From Platanthera guangdongensis (lineage: Eukaryota; Streptophyta; Magnoliopsida; Asparagales; Orchidaceae), in assembly GCA_039583875.1 (NCBI GenBank), contig CM077165.1, forward strand, positions 65,460,757-65,524,756: 64,000 nt of DNA, given 5' to 3'. Below the pieces are notes generated by a model. That model made no database searches. It was not told where the DNA came from and worked only from the letters and a program-made list of their open reading frames with translations. This document shows positions 1 to 11,567 of the stretch, in pieces; position 1 is the stretch's first letter; the number at the start of each line of letters is the position of its first letter. The position numbers and the translations under genes are program-made.

Positions 1-695
1 AACCCTAATAATTCTCCAAGCATTCTTGTCATTTTATTTTGAGAAAGTTCTTCAGCCGACTCCTCACTGTTTTCACGAAACGGAAGCCGCCGCCACCATC
101 TTCTCCGGCCAGTCCTTCTAAGTTCAGAGGATTCATTCTGAAGAAAGTTACAGATCGAGATCGACATCACTGTTCATCTTCACTCTCTGATTCTGTAAAA
201 GCAAGAAGATCCAGATCTGGGCCGAGATTCTCTTCATCGATTTCTGATAGTGCTGCAAAGTCCATTAGAAGAAGTTTTCTGGCCATTTCATCAGATCTAA
301 TTGGATTTACTGTTTGTATAATTTTCCAAAACTTTATTAATCTTGTAGGAGAAAGTTTCTCCGAGTGTAGGAGTTTTTCACTCCGAGTTTGTAGGAAGTG
401 TTATCTTCCGAGGTGTAGATCCCTTTGTTTGGATCGAGTTTGTAGGAACTTTGTTCCGAGGGTAGGATCGATTTTTGATCCGAGATAGTGGAGTAGCCGA
501 GTCTAGTTGATTGCTAGATCGGTGAGGGAAAGTGGATGTACCCAAGGGAGGGGAACCACTATAGATCTTGTGTCGTCTATGATATTGGTAGATAGTTCTG
601 TGTTGTGCTCTAATTATTTTTTATTCCGCAAAAGACGCACAACTCACCTATTCACCCCCCTCTAGGTGATTTAGGTTGACAACCATTTTCTTTCA
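1..695 (+). mobile_element. 3' part of a Ty1/copia LTR (Cop-F)
   Basis: This is the right-hand end of a copia-type LTR; its start lies left of the window. It shares two hallmarks with the reverse complement of the Cop-D LTR further right: GGGGAACCACTATAG at 550-564 and TTCACCCCCCTCTAG at 651-665. It stops with CA at 694-695, and gypsy integrase sequence begins directly after it, so Cop-F inserted into Gyp-A1. An open frame at 39-488 lies inside the LTR, has no known motif and is not called a gene. No TSD can be checked because the other end is outside. Confidence 0.8.
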
Positions 696-1360
696 ACATC
701 TTCCACGTCTTGGCGTTTGTACAACTTTGATTGACCTGTTTCCAACCAAGACAACTGCGTGCGACATCTTCTACCGTAAAGTGTCTGGTAGCTATTGTTG
801 TATGCGAACTCCACCAAGTATAAGTGATCCTCCCACTGCTTTCCAAAATCCAGGATACACATGCGAAGCTTATCTTCCATTGTCCTATTGACCCTCTTGG
901 TTTGCCCATCCGTCTGCGAATGAAAGGTTGTGCTGAAACTGAGCCTTGTCCCCAACATCTGCTGCACCGGAATCCAATCATTGGACGTGAACCGCCCATC
1001 TCGGTCACTCACAATGCTGCGGGGCACACCGTGAAGTCATACTATGTTGTACACATATAACTTTGCCAATTTCTCAAACAGATCATACTTCCTATGAGGA
1101 ATGAAATGTGACACCTTCGTTAGATGATCTACGACCACCCAAATGGCGTCGTTCCCTTTTTGCGACCTCGGTATCCTGTGCACAAAGTCCATAGTAATGT
1201 CGTCAAACTTCCACTTCAGAATAGGCAAGGACTTCAAGAATCCTCCCGGCTTTTGGCATTTCGTCTTCACCAAGGAGCATGTCTGACACTTTGCCACGTA
1301 CAGTGCCACATCCTTCTTCAGTCCTGGCCACCAGAACAATTTCTTCACATTACGGTACAT
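696..1360 (-). pseudogene. Gyp-A1 integrase core, broken
   Basis: The minus strand encodes the end of the HHCC zinc-binding part (CQTCSLVK) followed by the DDE catalytic core. The first Asp is in ITMDFVHR, the second in IVSDRDGRF, and the block [12 protein letters not shown] precedes the catalytic Glu position. One frameshift near 1030 splits the two readable parts. The frame runs into Cop-F at 696 and is cut at 1360 by the LTR-E insertion; the upstream zinc-binding half is at 24959-25145. The enzyme would insert element cDNA into the genome; this copy cannot be functional. Confidence 0.85.
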
Positions 1361-1365
1361 CTTCG
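1361..1365. repeat. TSD CTTCG of LTR-E (left copy)
   Basis: CTTCG at 1361-1365 is repeated at 24954-24958. Joining the flanks at one copy restores continuous Gyp-A integrase sequence, which confirms that everything between is an insertion. Confidence 0.9.
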
Positions 1366-3702
1366 TGTAACATCCTATGTTACTTCTAGACCCCTTAACT
1401 TAGATTGGGTTGGGCATGGGGTGGGTAATAGGGAAATTAGCTAGGTTTGACCCTAGGTAGTGGGGTGTAGCCATGTTGGGCCCACTAAGGGGCCAAAGTC
1501 AAACTAGGTCAAACTAGCCTAAATAGGAATCCTAGCCACACCATGACCCCACCACATTGCCCTAACCCTAAAATAACCTATGTGGACCCTAGGGCTTGTC
1601 ATTAGGTCAACCCTTTCCCCTAGTTGACCAAAGTCAACAATGGCCCTAATTTGGTCAAACCTATACCTATAGGCCCAATTAGCCCAAGTAGGGCACCACA
1701 TTGACCCAACCCAAGTTGGGTGGTGCCATTAGACCCATGACCACCAAGTGGGGTCAACCCACTCATCATGGTTGACCAAGTTAACTTAAGTCAACCTAGT
1801 CAACATAATTGACCTAAAGAAGAAAATGAGGGCTAAGCCCACTCTCTTTGGGCCAAGCCCACCGAACATGGCCCATTATCAGCCCAAGGTGACAAAGACC
1901 AGCCCTACCCCTCTGGTTTTGGAGAGAGAGTGCATGCATGGGGGCATTTTGGAGAATTTACCCAAAAGAGGAGAGAGAAGATGAGATTAAGTGGAGGAGG
2001 CCACTTGGCCTTGGCTCCTTCTACCCCAAAAGTTGTTCGATGGCCACCTCAGTAAATTCTAGCAGAATTTTCAGCATGGTGGCCACCTGGCACCATGGGT
2101 GAAGCCTCCAAAGCCCCAAACCGAGCTCATCTTGGAGTTATCTCCACAAACAGCCCTCCCCAGCTCAAACCGACCACACCATCAACTTCAGTGAGTGGAA
2201 TCGAGTGGAGAACGAGTCCGGGAGTAGAGCTTTTGGTGAAGAATCAAGGTTTTGAGCAGGAGATTGCCGGAGCAGCTCAACTATGTCCAACCACCGCCGC
2301 ACTCGCCGCCAAGGCTTGATTCAAGTCTGTTTCGCCGCCTCTCTACCTGTGCTAGCTTTCTAGATCCTTTAGGAGAGACATCGTGCTCAATTGAGCCCGA
2401 TACCATGTGAGGAATTGGAGATTTTTTCGAGCTTTACTTCTTGATCGGGTTCGCCAGAGGAGCCAATTCCAGCGGCCTCATCGCCGGGAACCGCTCGCCA
2501 CCACCTTAGTGAAGGTGGTGGCGACATCCGCTGGCGGGGGTGGTGGCTCAGCTGGCCGTAAATAGCCGGGCAAGTCGGCCCAGTAGAAACCAATCTGCAT
2601 CGTTGGCTGATTGGGCATGACGACCAGATCCCGTCTATTATGCGTTAAGATTCGTGCTAAACCGATTAAATTAAATTAAAATAAAAACTATAGTATTATG
2701 TATATTTGTCACACTTATTCAGTGTTGTTGCGCGTCTATTTTAGGCTTCTTAGATGCATATTTAGATCTGGTGATTAAGATGAAAGTTGTAGCCCTTTAT
2801 CTTAACTTTATTTTTCCACCTTAATCTTACAATTTGGTGCAGTCTACTGTCCTGTAGGGCAGGTTTTCTAGGACTGGTCCGAGGCATGGGCAGAATTTCA
2901 AATTGATGCCCAAGCCAAACCAGTAATCAACATGACCCCAAAGTTTGGGTGCATGCATGATTAGGGCATATTTACCCCCTGCCAAAAATTGAGAATTGTG
3001 GGGAATAAAGTTTCTATCGTTTTTGCTTAAATATCAAAAAGTAAATAAATGAAATAATTGGTGTGTTATGACTCCAAATGGCCCCATATTTTGGTGGCAT
3101 TTCCTCGGGGATTATACATGTGCATGGTAAAACTTTCAACACATTTGGACCATTACATGTTGGGTAAACTCACTTGCATGTGTTGGTTATGTGTAGGCTT
3201 GGGGTGCAAATAGCCAATTTTGAAATATTGTGTATTAGGCCTATTTGGAACCTCCAAAAATCATGTTATTTATTTCAGAGGCTCATTAGGGTGAATTTTA
3301 CCACACATTGTAATAATGAGATTTTTGGAAGCAAAAATCCCATTATTTGGTTTTTTTGGAATAATAGAACTTTTGAAAAATAAATGTAAAAATAGTTCAT
3401 CATTGAGATAAAATCCCCAATTTTTGTCAAGGTCAATATAATGTTAGATTTAACTCCTGAAAAATTTTTATGTCTCTGTTTAAAGATTTTTGACAGGAGT
3501 TATGTGAAATTATCTTTTTACCCTCATTTTACTTAATTAGCAAATTGGTGAAAATACTCAGTAGAAAATTTTGGAAAATTTCTTGGTGACATATTTGAGT
3601 ATCAATAACCTTGTATAATTATCTCAGCATTTTTGGATGACTCAATATTTTTTAAAATCTCATAGTGGCATTTTGGTAATATAATTAGAAATGAAATTAT
3701 GT
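1366..3702. mobile_element. LTR-E, left segment (non-coding)
   Basis: Two LTR-E stretches flank the hAT element. This one is non-coding, with a run of short TTGACC/GGTCAA-type motifs at about 1490-1810 (for example GGTCAAACTAG, TTGACCAAAG). Open frames such as 2095-2319 show no domain. From 2650 to 3700 the sequence is AT-rich and I see nothing further in it. Confidence 0.65.
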
Positions 3703-3710
3703 AGCACTTG
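3703..3710. repeat. 8-bp TSD of the hAT element (left copy)
   Basis: AGCACTTG here and AGCTCTTG at 6546-6553 match at 7 of 8 positions and flank the element exactly. An 8-bp duplication is characteristic of hAT transposons. Confidence 0.8.
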
Positions 3711-3728
3711 CAGGCCTGCCCAAAAGGC

Positions 3729-3900
3729 CCGATCGGGCCGGCCCGGACCGGGCCTGATCGGGCCCGGGTTTTTGCAAACCGGGCCGAGCCCGGGCCCTTT
3801 CTTTATCGGGCTCGGGCCGGGCCAGGGCTTTGACCCCGGAAAGGGGCCCGAGCCGGGCCCCGGGCCAAGCCGGGCCGGGCCGGGCCCGGGCCGGGCCCTC
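3729..3900. repeat. hAT left subterminal GC-rich repeats
   Basis: This is a dense array of GGGCCGGGCC/CCCGGGCC words. The right end has the mirror array at about 6286-6537. Subterminal repeats are the usual binding sites of hAT transposases; here the words are themselves palindromic. Confidence 0.7.
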
Positions 3901-4066
3901 TTAAGAAAAAAAATCTTCTTAAAAAAATTAAAAAATTGAAATAAAAATTAGAATAAAAATTTTTATTAATATTGAAATTTTAAAAAACAAAATTACACTT
4001 TTAAAAAATAAAGGTAGAAAAAAATGAAACTTATTATTTTAAATGATAATAAAAAAATTTACATTT

Positions 4067-6005
4067 TTACAAATTCAGGTTGTCCATCTCCCCTTCAATT
4101 TCCTCGGAGCTCTCCTCCAATGCTGAAATGTGTTGCTTCCTATTCGTAGCATCCAAATAATCCTTGTAGCAGATGCATAGTTCGAGTGATTCTTCATTTA
4201 GTCAGCTCCTCCGCGTGTTCAAAATCCTGCCACTAAGAGAAAAAGCGGAATCCGAAGCTACTGTACTAGCTTGAATTGTTAGTAAATCACGGGCAATATA
4301 GGCCAAAATAGGATAGGTATTAGCTTTACCTTTCCACCACTTTAAGATATCAAAGTTTTTGATCTCTTCCGTAGTCATAAAATCACGAAATTGTGTTTTC
4401 GTATACAGTCCTAATTCATTTAAACTACTCGATGTGCGTGCTTTTTTTCCTGGAAGCTAATTCTAACATTTTATTTGTAAAAAAATCTTTTGTCCTAGGT
4501 TGTGTTATTTTTTCTCGGGGTCGTGAGCCATATAAGTTGTCGTAATAATTAAAACATTCGGTAAAAAAAGAATTAAATTTAGTAGTACTAACGTCGTCAA
4601 CGTCATCAAAACTTATATTTATGTCTAAGTTAACGTTAATTTCATCTATTAAATTTTCTACGCCATCTACAACGAATAACGGGTTTAAAGCGGTGGCGCA
4701 TGAAAATGCACGAGGCATTTCTCTATTATATTTCAAAAAGTTTTCTTCTATTACTTCAATTAAAGGAAGTCATCCGGAGTGTTGCTTAAAATAGTTAAGT
4801 TTTTGTGCGATATTTACAAAATTTTCAACTACTAACGAGCTAGTGGGATAATACACACCAGATATAAAAACAGTCGCCCTATAAAATCATTTTAATAAAT
4901 CCATATAATGAAATAGTACGTCCCAATCGTTATCAGTTAAATTATGATTATTTGTCATAGTGTAATAATCCATAAGAAGTGTTTTTTGTTGAAACGCTCT
5001 TTTTAACAATTTATATGTGGAGTTCCATCTTACAGGCATATCAAATTGAGGTTTCAAATATTTTTGACCTTGTGCGATCACAAATTTTCAAAAATCTTGA
5101 CTTCGCTGTTTGGTACAATAAATAAATCTAAGCATAGTACGAATTTTCTCAACATATGGTTCCATAGCTTCTAAACTATCCTGTACTACTAAGTTTAAAA
5201 TGTGGCACACACATCGAGTGTGAAAAAACGTACCGTTGAGTATTAGTTTTAATTCACGTTTTAACCACTCTACTGCGGTGTTGTTATTACTAGCGTTATC
5301 AAAAGAAATACTCATTATTTTATCTTTTATTTTAAATTCACGCAAACATTTAATAATTACCGAATATATAGCCTTACCCATGTGCGAAAATTCAAAACCT
5401 TCAAAACATATTACGTGCTTATTTAAATCCCATGAAACGAGATCGATCCAATGAGCCGTTATACAAATATAAGATAACCCTACCCTTACGCTACTACTCC
5501 AAACGTCGCTCGTTAGACTCACACGTCCCTCGAAAGTTTCAGAAAATTTTATTAAATCTTGTTTTGCGTCAAAATATAATTTAAGTGCGTCGCGTCTAAT
5601 AGTGGATCTACTTATCTGTTGATATTTGGGCTGAAGCCCTTCGTGTATATACTCTGTCATCTCATTGTTATCGTAGTGACTGAATGGCAACCCACGTCTG
5701 ATGACATTTTTCACCTGTAGGTCTCGCTGTCTTGCTTGATCGTACTTCCAAATTTGTCCTAATGCTGATATTTGTCCCTGACTGGACTCGGGAGCTTGCT
5801 TTGCAAAACAGGACTTACCGTGTCTCGCTAGTGTTAATTTGCCGGTAAGAGTTAGCAACTTTGAGCACAACTTGCACCGCGCCTTGAATTCGTCGCCGAC
5901 TTTAACCTTGTCGAAATGCTCCCAGACGGGCGCCCTCCGATTATGCTCCACCACTTCGGCCGTGCTTTGAGTCGACGACGCCGGCGTTGAGGAGGACGAT
6001 GCCAT
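4067..6005 (-). pseudogene. hAT transposase (zf-BED, RNase H-like, hATC), broken
   Basis: The ATG at 6005 opens a frame of about 646 codons ending TAA at 4067. In order it shows a BED zinc finger (residues about 25-70, CKLC then HGKSC); the DDE first block SLTSDVWSS with its Asp at about residue 165; a second Asp in MSISFDNASNN; the conserved CVCHILNLVVQ block; and a C-terminal hATC dimerisation region with QASTVASDSAFSLSGRIL at about 4215-4270. Frameshifts fall near 5085 and 4435, with stops near 4870, 4770 and 4200. Length and domain order match RICESLEEPER/DAYSLEEPER-like plant hATs, which cut and paste the element. The gene fills the element and has no introns visible. Confidence 0.85.
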
Positions 6006-6009
6006 GCAG

Positions 6010-6171
6010 CGAGAGAGAGTAAGAGAGGGAGAGAGTAAGTGAGAGACATAGTGGAAGAGAGAGAGAGAGAGAGAAAGTGAGTGGAAGAGAGAGAGAGAGA
6101 GGGGATCGGGTAGAGGGGGGGGGGGGGGGGGGTTTATAAAAAAAATTAAATAAATTTTTTTTTTTTTTTTT
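6010..6171. repeat. GA-rich microsatellite, G18 run and T run
   Basis: GAGAGA-rich sequence fills 6010-6104, a run of 18 G covers 6115-6132, and a long T run covers about 6149-6170. They lie just upstream of the hAT transposase start (minus strand), where a GA-rich leader would be transcribed. Such runs are prone to assembly length errors. Confidence 0.85.
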
Positions 6172-6285
6172 AATATGGCCTAGGGCCTAGGCTTTTGCCT
6201 ATACCCTAGGCCAAAGTACTGCAGCCAGCAGGGCTGCAGCAGCCCTGCTGGGTGCAGTTCCAACGGCTCTAAGAGCCGTTGGCAG

Positions 6286-6537
6286 CATGTCCGGGCCGTC
6301 CTGCGGGCCTGGTCCAGGCTTCGTCCGGGCCCAGGTTCGGGCCCAGGCCGACCCGATTTTTGGGCTTTGCCTGGCCCGGCCCGGGTCGGGCATCGGGCCG
6401 GGCTAAGCCCCAAAACCAGGGCCCTGTAAGGGCCCTGTGCTCGGTCTCGGCCCGGGCCGGGCTTTTTCCGGGCCGGTGCAAAATAGGCTTTTGCCGGGCC
6501 GGGCTCGGGCCGGCCCACTGGGCCCGGGCCTTTTGGA
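6286..6537. repeat. hAT right subterminal GC-rich repeats
   Basis: Array of GGCCCGGGCC, GGGCCGGGC and related words that mirrors the left end. It generates spurious open frames on both strands, rich in Gly, Pro, Arg and Ala, which are not genes. Confidence 0.7.
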
Positions 6538-6553
6538 CATGCCTAAGCTCTTG

Positions 6554-8852
6554 TATCATGGAAGTTCATGAACTTCTGTCTTTAGCATTATTTTACCAAT
6601 ATATGTATACTGCAATTTTCTTGGAATTTTTAGTAATGAACTCATTATACTTTGGAATATGGTTATTATGTGAGTTTTGTATTAATTAATGAATAAATAG
6701 AAATATTCAAAGGTAAATTATGAATTTGGATAGACAGTAATATTTTACCATGATACAACTCAGGAAAAATCCCTTAGGTCAATGGATTAAAATTTGTAGT
6801 ACTTCATGTATTAAATGACCTAGGGGATTACAGAAATGATTTAATTAGAGGCTTTAATGACTCAAGAAAAATATGAAAATCAACATGCTCACTTCATTAG
6901 TCCATAGCATCCTAGGATAAATAATTAGGGGCAGGTGGCCCAAGGAATTGGGTGTTCTATTTCGGGGTGGTATTAGGTCATGGGTTGCGCATAGTATAAG
7001 TAGGTTATACTATTAGGACCACCGTGGGATAGATCGACGGATGAGCCAGAGGTTACAATTGGAGAATAACCTTGGTGGGTAGTGTTATCTTAGTGACGAG
7101 AGTAAAAGTGCAAGCCCTTGGATAGCAACTGGAGTGGAGGGCGTCGGAACACCGTCGCCCTTCTGAAAACCTCTTAAGTCATTAGGTCCACTCAAGAGTA
7201 ATAATGAGAGCAAAGTAAGGATAAAGGGTAGACATCAATAAAAAGTAAATATCCTTGCGAAAGGGAACTTTGGGCGTAATCCCATCGTAGTTCCTAGTGC
7301 CCCCGAGAGCCCTTCACCGGGTATACCCTGGGCAGTCCTGGATTAACCTTAAATCACTAAGTATAATAATCCGTAGACAAGAGTAGTCTAATAGGTTAAG
7401 ACATTGTGGTTCATTCTCGCCCGTGACGGGTTTGAGGGGTTTTGAATAATGGCACTTTTATGCATTCTCAGTTGCGATGGGTTGGAGGGATATATGTTGC
7501 AGGCTCACCCTTGAAGGGTTTGAGGGATTCAGGACAGGTTGGTCCTGCGAGCTGAAGGCTCGGGATGAAATACTTGCATGTGTATAGATTTAGTGGCGGG
7601 TCATGCAGTACTGGCCAATCGTCACACCGATGGCAGTACGGTGAACCAGGCGGGTGTGAGGGTTTGAGGGGCTAGTGGGTTGTTTTATACTGCGGTCTGG
7701 AGGAAGACCCCCGATAACGCACACCCGACCCAACAAGACTGACGGGTTGTCAGCAAAGTACGTACTCATGGACTCTAGAGTGCACCTAGGATGTGTACAG
7801 AGGCGTATGAGAGGGGTCTAAGGTTTGGTAGTGTGCATACCTGCCTAGAAGTGGAGATGCCCGCTCCGTTGCTGCCGTAGCCACAACGGTGGTACCAAAG
7901 AGTAAAGCTAGCTCTCAAAAAGTGGGAACTAAAGGTCTGTGATCACAGAGTCATTGTGTGTGAGTTGCACTTGCCTGTGCATAAATTGCATCATAAACAT
8001 TCATTCATATTAGGTCATACGCTTCATAGATTCTTATCATATAAATTAGTATGGGCTCTTTTATATGATAAGTTAAATTTCTTGGAAACCTTAACTTATA
8101 AATTTATATGGGCATTTTTATAAGTTAAGTTACATTGTGATGGTAGTGTAGTGGTAGCATAGCTTTACTTTTCTGCACTTACTTTCAGTTCTTTACTTAC
8201 TTCTACTGTACATGCTTTTACTTTCATACTATATATATAGAACTGCTAGTGTAGATTTACTGCTCACACTCTTACTTGGTGGCTTAGTTTCCCTTCTCAC
8301 CTGCTTTCCTTTTTGTTACCCCTTGATTGTCCTCCACTTCGTCCTACCGCACGATGCCTAGTAGTTGCAGGACGAGGAGCGGAGGAAACGACTTAGTCTT
8401 TTTGACTAATGGTCGGTGACCAAACTATTTTTAGGAACTCGAGGAGATGGAGCACCAGCACGACCGGCAGCACGAGGTGACAGGGCGTGAGGAGTTGATA
8501 CCACCTACTACTACTGCTACAACGCTACCTTAGGTGGGACGAGATTAGATGATTAGCTTCCGCTGTTTTGATATTTTGAGAGGAGATTTTATTCATATGA
8601 TGTACTGGGCATGAGCCCTTATTACTCTTCGATATTTATTCTCATTATGGACTGCGTAGTCTTTCATTCATATATATGTATGATTTGTACCGTGACTATG
8701 GACTAGCTGTGTTGTACTCTGATATGTATTACTTCTACTTCTCATATTGGCCTATAGGTTTTATGATCGTACTGGCCAGCAGAATCGGCGTGTTGCGGCG
8801 TCGACTAACCCGAGCATTAGTGCCACTGTATGGCGGCAGTTCTGGGCATAAA
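6554..8852. mobile_element. LTR-E, right segment (non-coding)
   Basis: Continuation of LTR-E after the hAT insertion. AT-rich to about 6950, then a GC-balanced stretch to 8850 without coding motifs, except short chance frames (8676-8885). It ends at the TSD ATAAA (8848-8852) of Gyp-A2. I see no PBS, polypurine tract or palindrome array. Confidence 0.65.
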
Positions 8853-10965
8853 TGTAACACCCCCTATCCGTCGCATAGCATATAGCAGTAGGTCCGGCCG
8901 GGGCCCGACGCCATATACCACAGACAGACCAGGTGGTTACTCAATGGAAACTATCCAACCAATCATAACGTCCTACACAGAGTATTCTAGCGGAAGCAGT
9001 TTTAAGTTGCAAAATAAAAGAACCCAGCACCAAGCATGAATGTCCACTAATACACCAAATAGGAATGTAGTACATACACCAGTACTGACCTTAAGCCCTT
9101 ACAAATGGTTTACTCTAAATACATGTTTTCCATACCATAGCACACAGGCTGGTCATACATGAATAAAATCAAGTAAACACTTCAATTAGGCCTTCAAGGG
9201 CCGGCTTCGCAATTTGGGCTTTAGCCCACTATTGACCGCTTGTTCCAGCAGCACCTGCAAGCAACAAACCACTGCACGGTGGCAAACAAAAGCAACAGTC
9301 TGCAATTCTGACCAAATTATAACGATCCCGCCCCTAATTCGGGGCGGCGATGCTCCTTCCCTACACTAATTAGCAAAACCAAGCAGTATATAAATATACA
9401 TTGCATCACAGGCGTTGGCTCGCATGGCCACACAACCAGTGCACTCAGGGCACATTCTCGTGAACCGGCCAATGTCACGTCAGTTTAAGCCATAGACATT
9501 CCGGACTCACCACCGCCACTTCGACGGCCAAACATATGAGCATTTTGTCTTCTTGGCATGAGTCACGTCAATTTAAGCCATAGACCGCCAAAGACCCTCA
9601 TCTATGCCAACGGCTCTAACCGAACGACATAGAACGGGTACGGTTCCACCTAGCCCGTGCTCACATCACAATGACAATTTAAGCCATATGCGCGGGTCAA
9701 ACTTCTCCCGAGTCCCGTTTCCATCACACTTCACATAACCCGGTTATGTTCAAGTTGGCTCCCATGCCACCAAGTTGGCAAGATCACGCATCTGCCCAGT
9801 TTTTCGGGTGCACCTTAGGGTTATTCCCCAAGGATCGTTGATGCAATCTACCACGTAGAAAACCCGAAAAACAACCAATCGCACGGAGTCTTCTCCAGCA
9901 TTAATGCAATGCAACATCACCGATCCAGACCAACATGTCTGGATAGGCTTCACACATCATGCCTATATTCGTTCTCGAATACGGACTATAAACAACGGGG
10001 ACTTTACATATCTACCCGAAGGAACGCCTCCAACTCACCGCAAAATCACGAGAGCGGGCTTCCTATGCAAAGAATGAGAGCTTCACATGCTCAAGAAGAG
10101 AATCGTTACCCTAGTGTTCTTCCTTGGCACCATAGAAATGTAAGCGGATGAAAAGCACCGCACTCTCTTTGCCTTCGCAGATACGAAGTCGGCTCGGTGA
10201 TTTGGAGCTATAAAACTCCTCCAACGACTGGATCTAAGCTTCTTCTTCCTCCTTTGCTCTCCCCTCTCTCTAGGATTTAGACAGAGAGCTCATAGCAAGA
10301 AAATAATGGTTTTGAAACCATCTCTCGGGTATAACCATTTCGGGAATAACCACAGCCGTCAGATCCACAGAAAAGGGATGCACGGATAAGATCTAGGTCT
10401 AACCTGGACGAATGGGGTTAAACACCGCATGGTTCACCAATCCGGAGCAAGACACGTCCGCGGCCAATAAATGGTGTCAGGACATTTAGTCAACTCCCGA
10501 CAATCCCCTGTGTCGACATTCCATATCGACAGAGCTAATCACGCCACAAAGCCCTGCGCTCGACGATCGTCGAACCAAGATCGTCGACCGCTGCCAGAAT
10601 TGTCGAACGGAGCTTCTCTGGCCAAATCGTCGAACACGCCAAAATCGTCGAACGCAGAAAATTGCCTATTCGACGAACATGCGGCCCGATCGTCGACCGC
10701 GGCATTTGACCAGATCGTTGAGCGTTGCTCGACGATCGTCGAACCCAGAATGCTGACCCGATCGTCGAACGCAAAAAGTTGCCTGTTCAACGAACATGCG
10801 GCCCGATCGTCGACCGCAGATTTCTGCCTTAACGTTTAGCCAGTGCTTTGAACTACCTCGACAAACCCTGGGACACGCACGTGTCCCAGGCCGTGTACCC
10901 CTGCCAAATTTTAAATTTGGTACAGATTCGTCACCCGTCGCTCTTTTGTGTTTCGGGGTGTTATA
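8853..10965 (-). mobile_element. Gyp-A2 3' LTR
   Basis: It starts (plus strand) TGTAACACCCC and ends GTGTTATA, with one decayed base against TTACA in the partner LTR. In element orientation the palindrome array (10830-10555 and 10867-10890) falls in the first quarter, the expected U3. The downstream part is shared with Gyp-A1 and, more distantly, Gyp-G. Confidence 0.9.
10555..10890. repeat. Palindrome array in Gyp-A2 U3
   Basis: About a dozen sites built on TCGACGATCGTCGA and half-sites (ATCGTCGAACG, GATCGTCGACCG), followed by one hairpin with perfect 10-bp arms CCTGGGACAC (10867-10876) and GTGTCCCAGG (10881-10890). The open frame at 10471-10839 is an artefact of this array. The same array lies at about 24500-24770 in the 5' LTR. 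Confidence 0.85.
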
Positions 10966-10979
10966 GCTCTCCCCCTCTT
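10966..10979 (-). promoter_or_regulatory. Gyp-A2 polypurine tract
   Basis: The minus strand reads AAGAGGGGGAGAGC directly before the 3' LTR, the expected primer site for plus-strand DNA synthesis. Confidence 0.8.
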
Positions 10980-11001
10980 AAAAGAATTTCGTCCACGAAA
11001 T

Positions 11002-11562
11002 TTACATAAAGGAAAGATAAGTACGAAACCAAAAATTTGTACCTAAGCGGAACAACTCTGGATACTCATCAAGCATAGTCTGCTCTCGCTCCCAAGAGTG
11101 TTCCTCTCGACCGCAATTTTCCCATCGGATCTTGACCATCCTGATCTCTTTATTGCGTAGCCGCTTGACATCCGAGTCTGCAATCTGCACTGGCTTGACC
11201 TTTGTCGTCAACCCACTATCCACCGACACTTGACCAACTGCGATCACTTGCGAAGGCTCTCGCACCGCCTTCCGAAGCACCGATATATAAAATACATCAT
11301 GTAGACCACTATGCTCCACTGAAAGCTTCAACCGATAGGCTGCTTCACCAACTCGCTCCAGAACCTCAAACAGCTCAAGGTACCTCGGGCTTAGCTTTTT
11401 CAATCTCCGCACCTGCGAGACACCCTTGAACGGCTTGATCTTTAAGTACACCCAGTCGCCCACAGCGAACTCCACGTTCCTATGCTTGGCATTATAGTAC
11501 TTCGCTTGCCGGTCCTGAGCGATTATCAACCTTTCCCGAATGGTACGAACCAAGGATGTAGC
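11002..11562 (-). pseudogene. Gyp-A2 integrase C-terminal part with chromodomain-like tail
   Basis: An open frame of about 183 codons covers the region after the DDE core: the GPY/F-like block (SPRYLELFEVLERVGEAAYRL), then HDVFYISVLRK, and a tail with RMVKIRWENC and EEHSWERE, which has the spacing of a chromodomain. The tail is thought to guide chromovirus integration to chromatin. The frame is cut at 11562 by the inserted composite; the matching upstream half resumes at 18514, and rejoining at one TSD copy restores the sequence. Confidence 0.85.
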
Positions 11563-11567
11563 ATCTT
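11563..11567. repeat. TSD ATCTT of the SINE/Gyp-B composite (left copy)
   Basis: ATCTT here and at 18509-18513 flank the composite. Collapsing to one copy restores the Gyp-A2 integrase reading frame across the site. Confidence 0.9.

Larger units (their letters stand above)
3711..6545 (-). mobile_element. hAT DNA transposon, 2.8 kb, BED type
   Basis: The terminal inverted repeats are CAGGCCTGCCCAAAAGG on the left and, read inward from the right, TAGGCATGTCCAAAAGG (4 mismatches in 17). They are bordered by an imperfect 8-bp TSD. Both subterminal regions are GC-rich arrays of GGGCCGGGCC-like words. One transposase frame lies inside on the minus strand. The element inserted into LTR-E. With at least two frameshifts and a stop in the transposase it is not autonomous now, though its ends could perhaps still be mobilised. 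Confidence 0.9.

Noticed and set aside
39..488. 149-codon open frame at the left edge, basic and Ser/Pro-rich
   Set aside because: It lies wholly in the Cop-F LTR, shows no domain, and the LTR hallmarks continue through it.
3691..3939. Gly/Pro-rich frames at both hAT ends (also 6180-6689)
   Set aside because: They come from GGGCCGGGCC subterminal repeats, not from genes.
10471..10839. Open frame with repeated RRSSN-like peptides
   Set aside because: It is a translation of the TCGACGATCGTCGA palindrome array in the Gyp-A2 LTR; the same occurs at 24417-24728.
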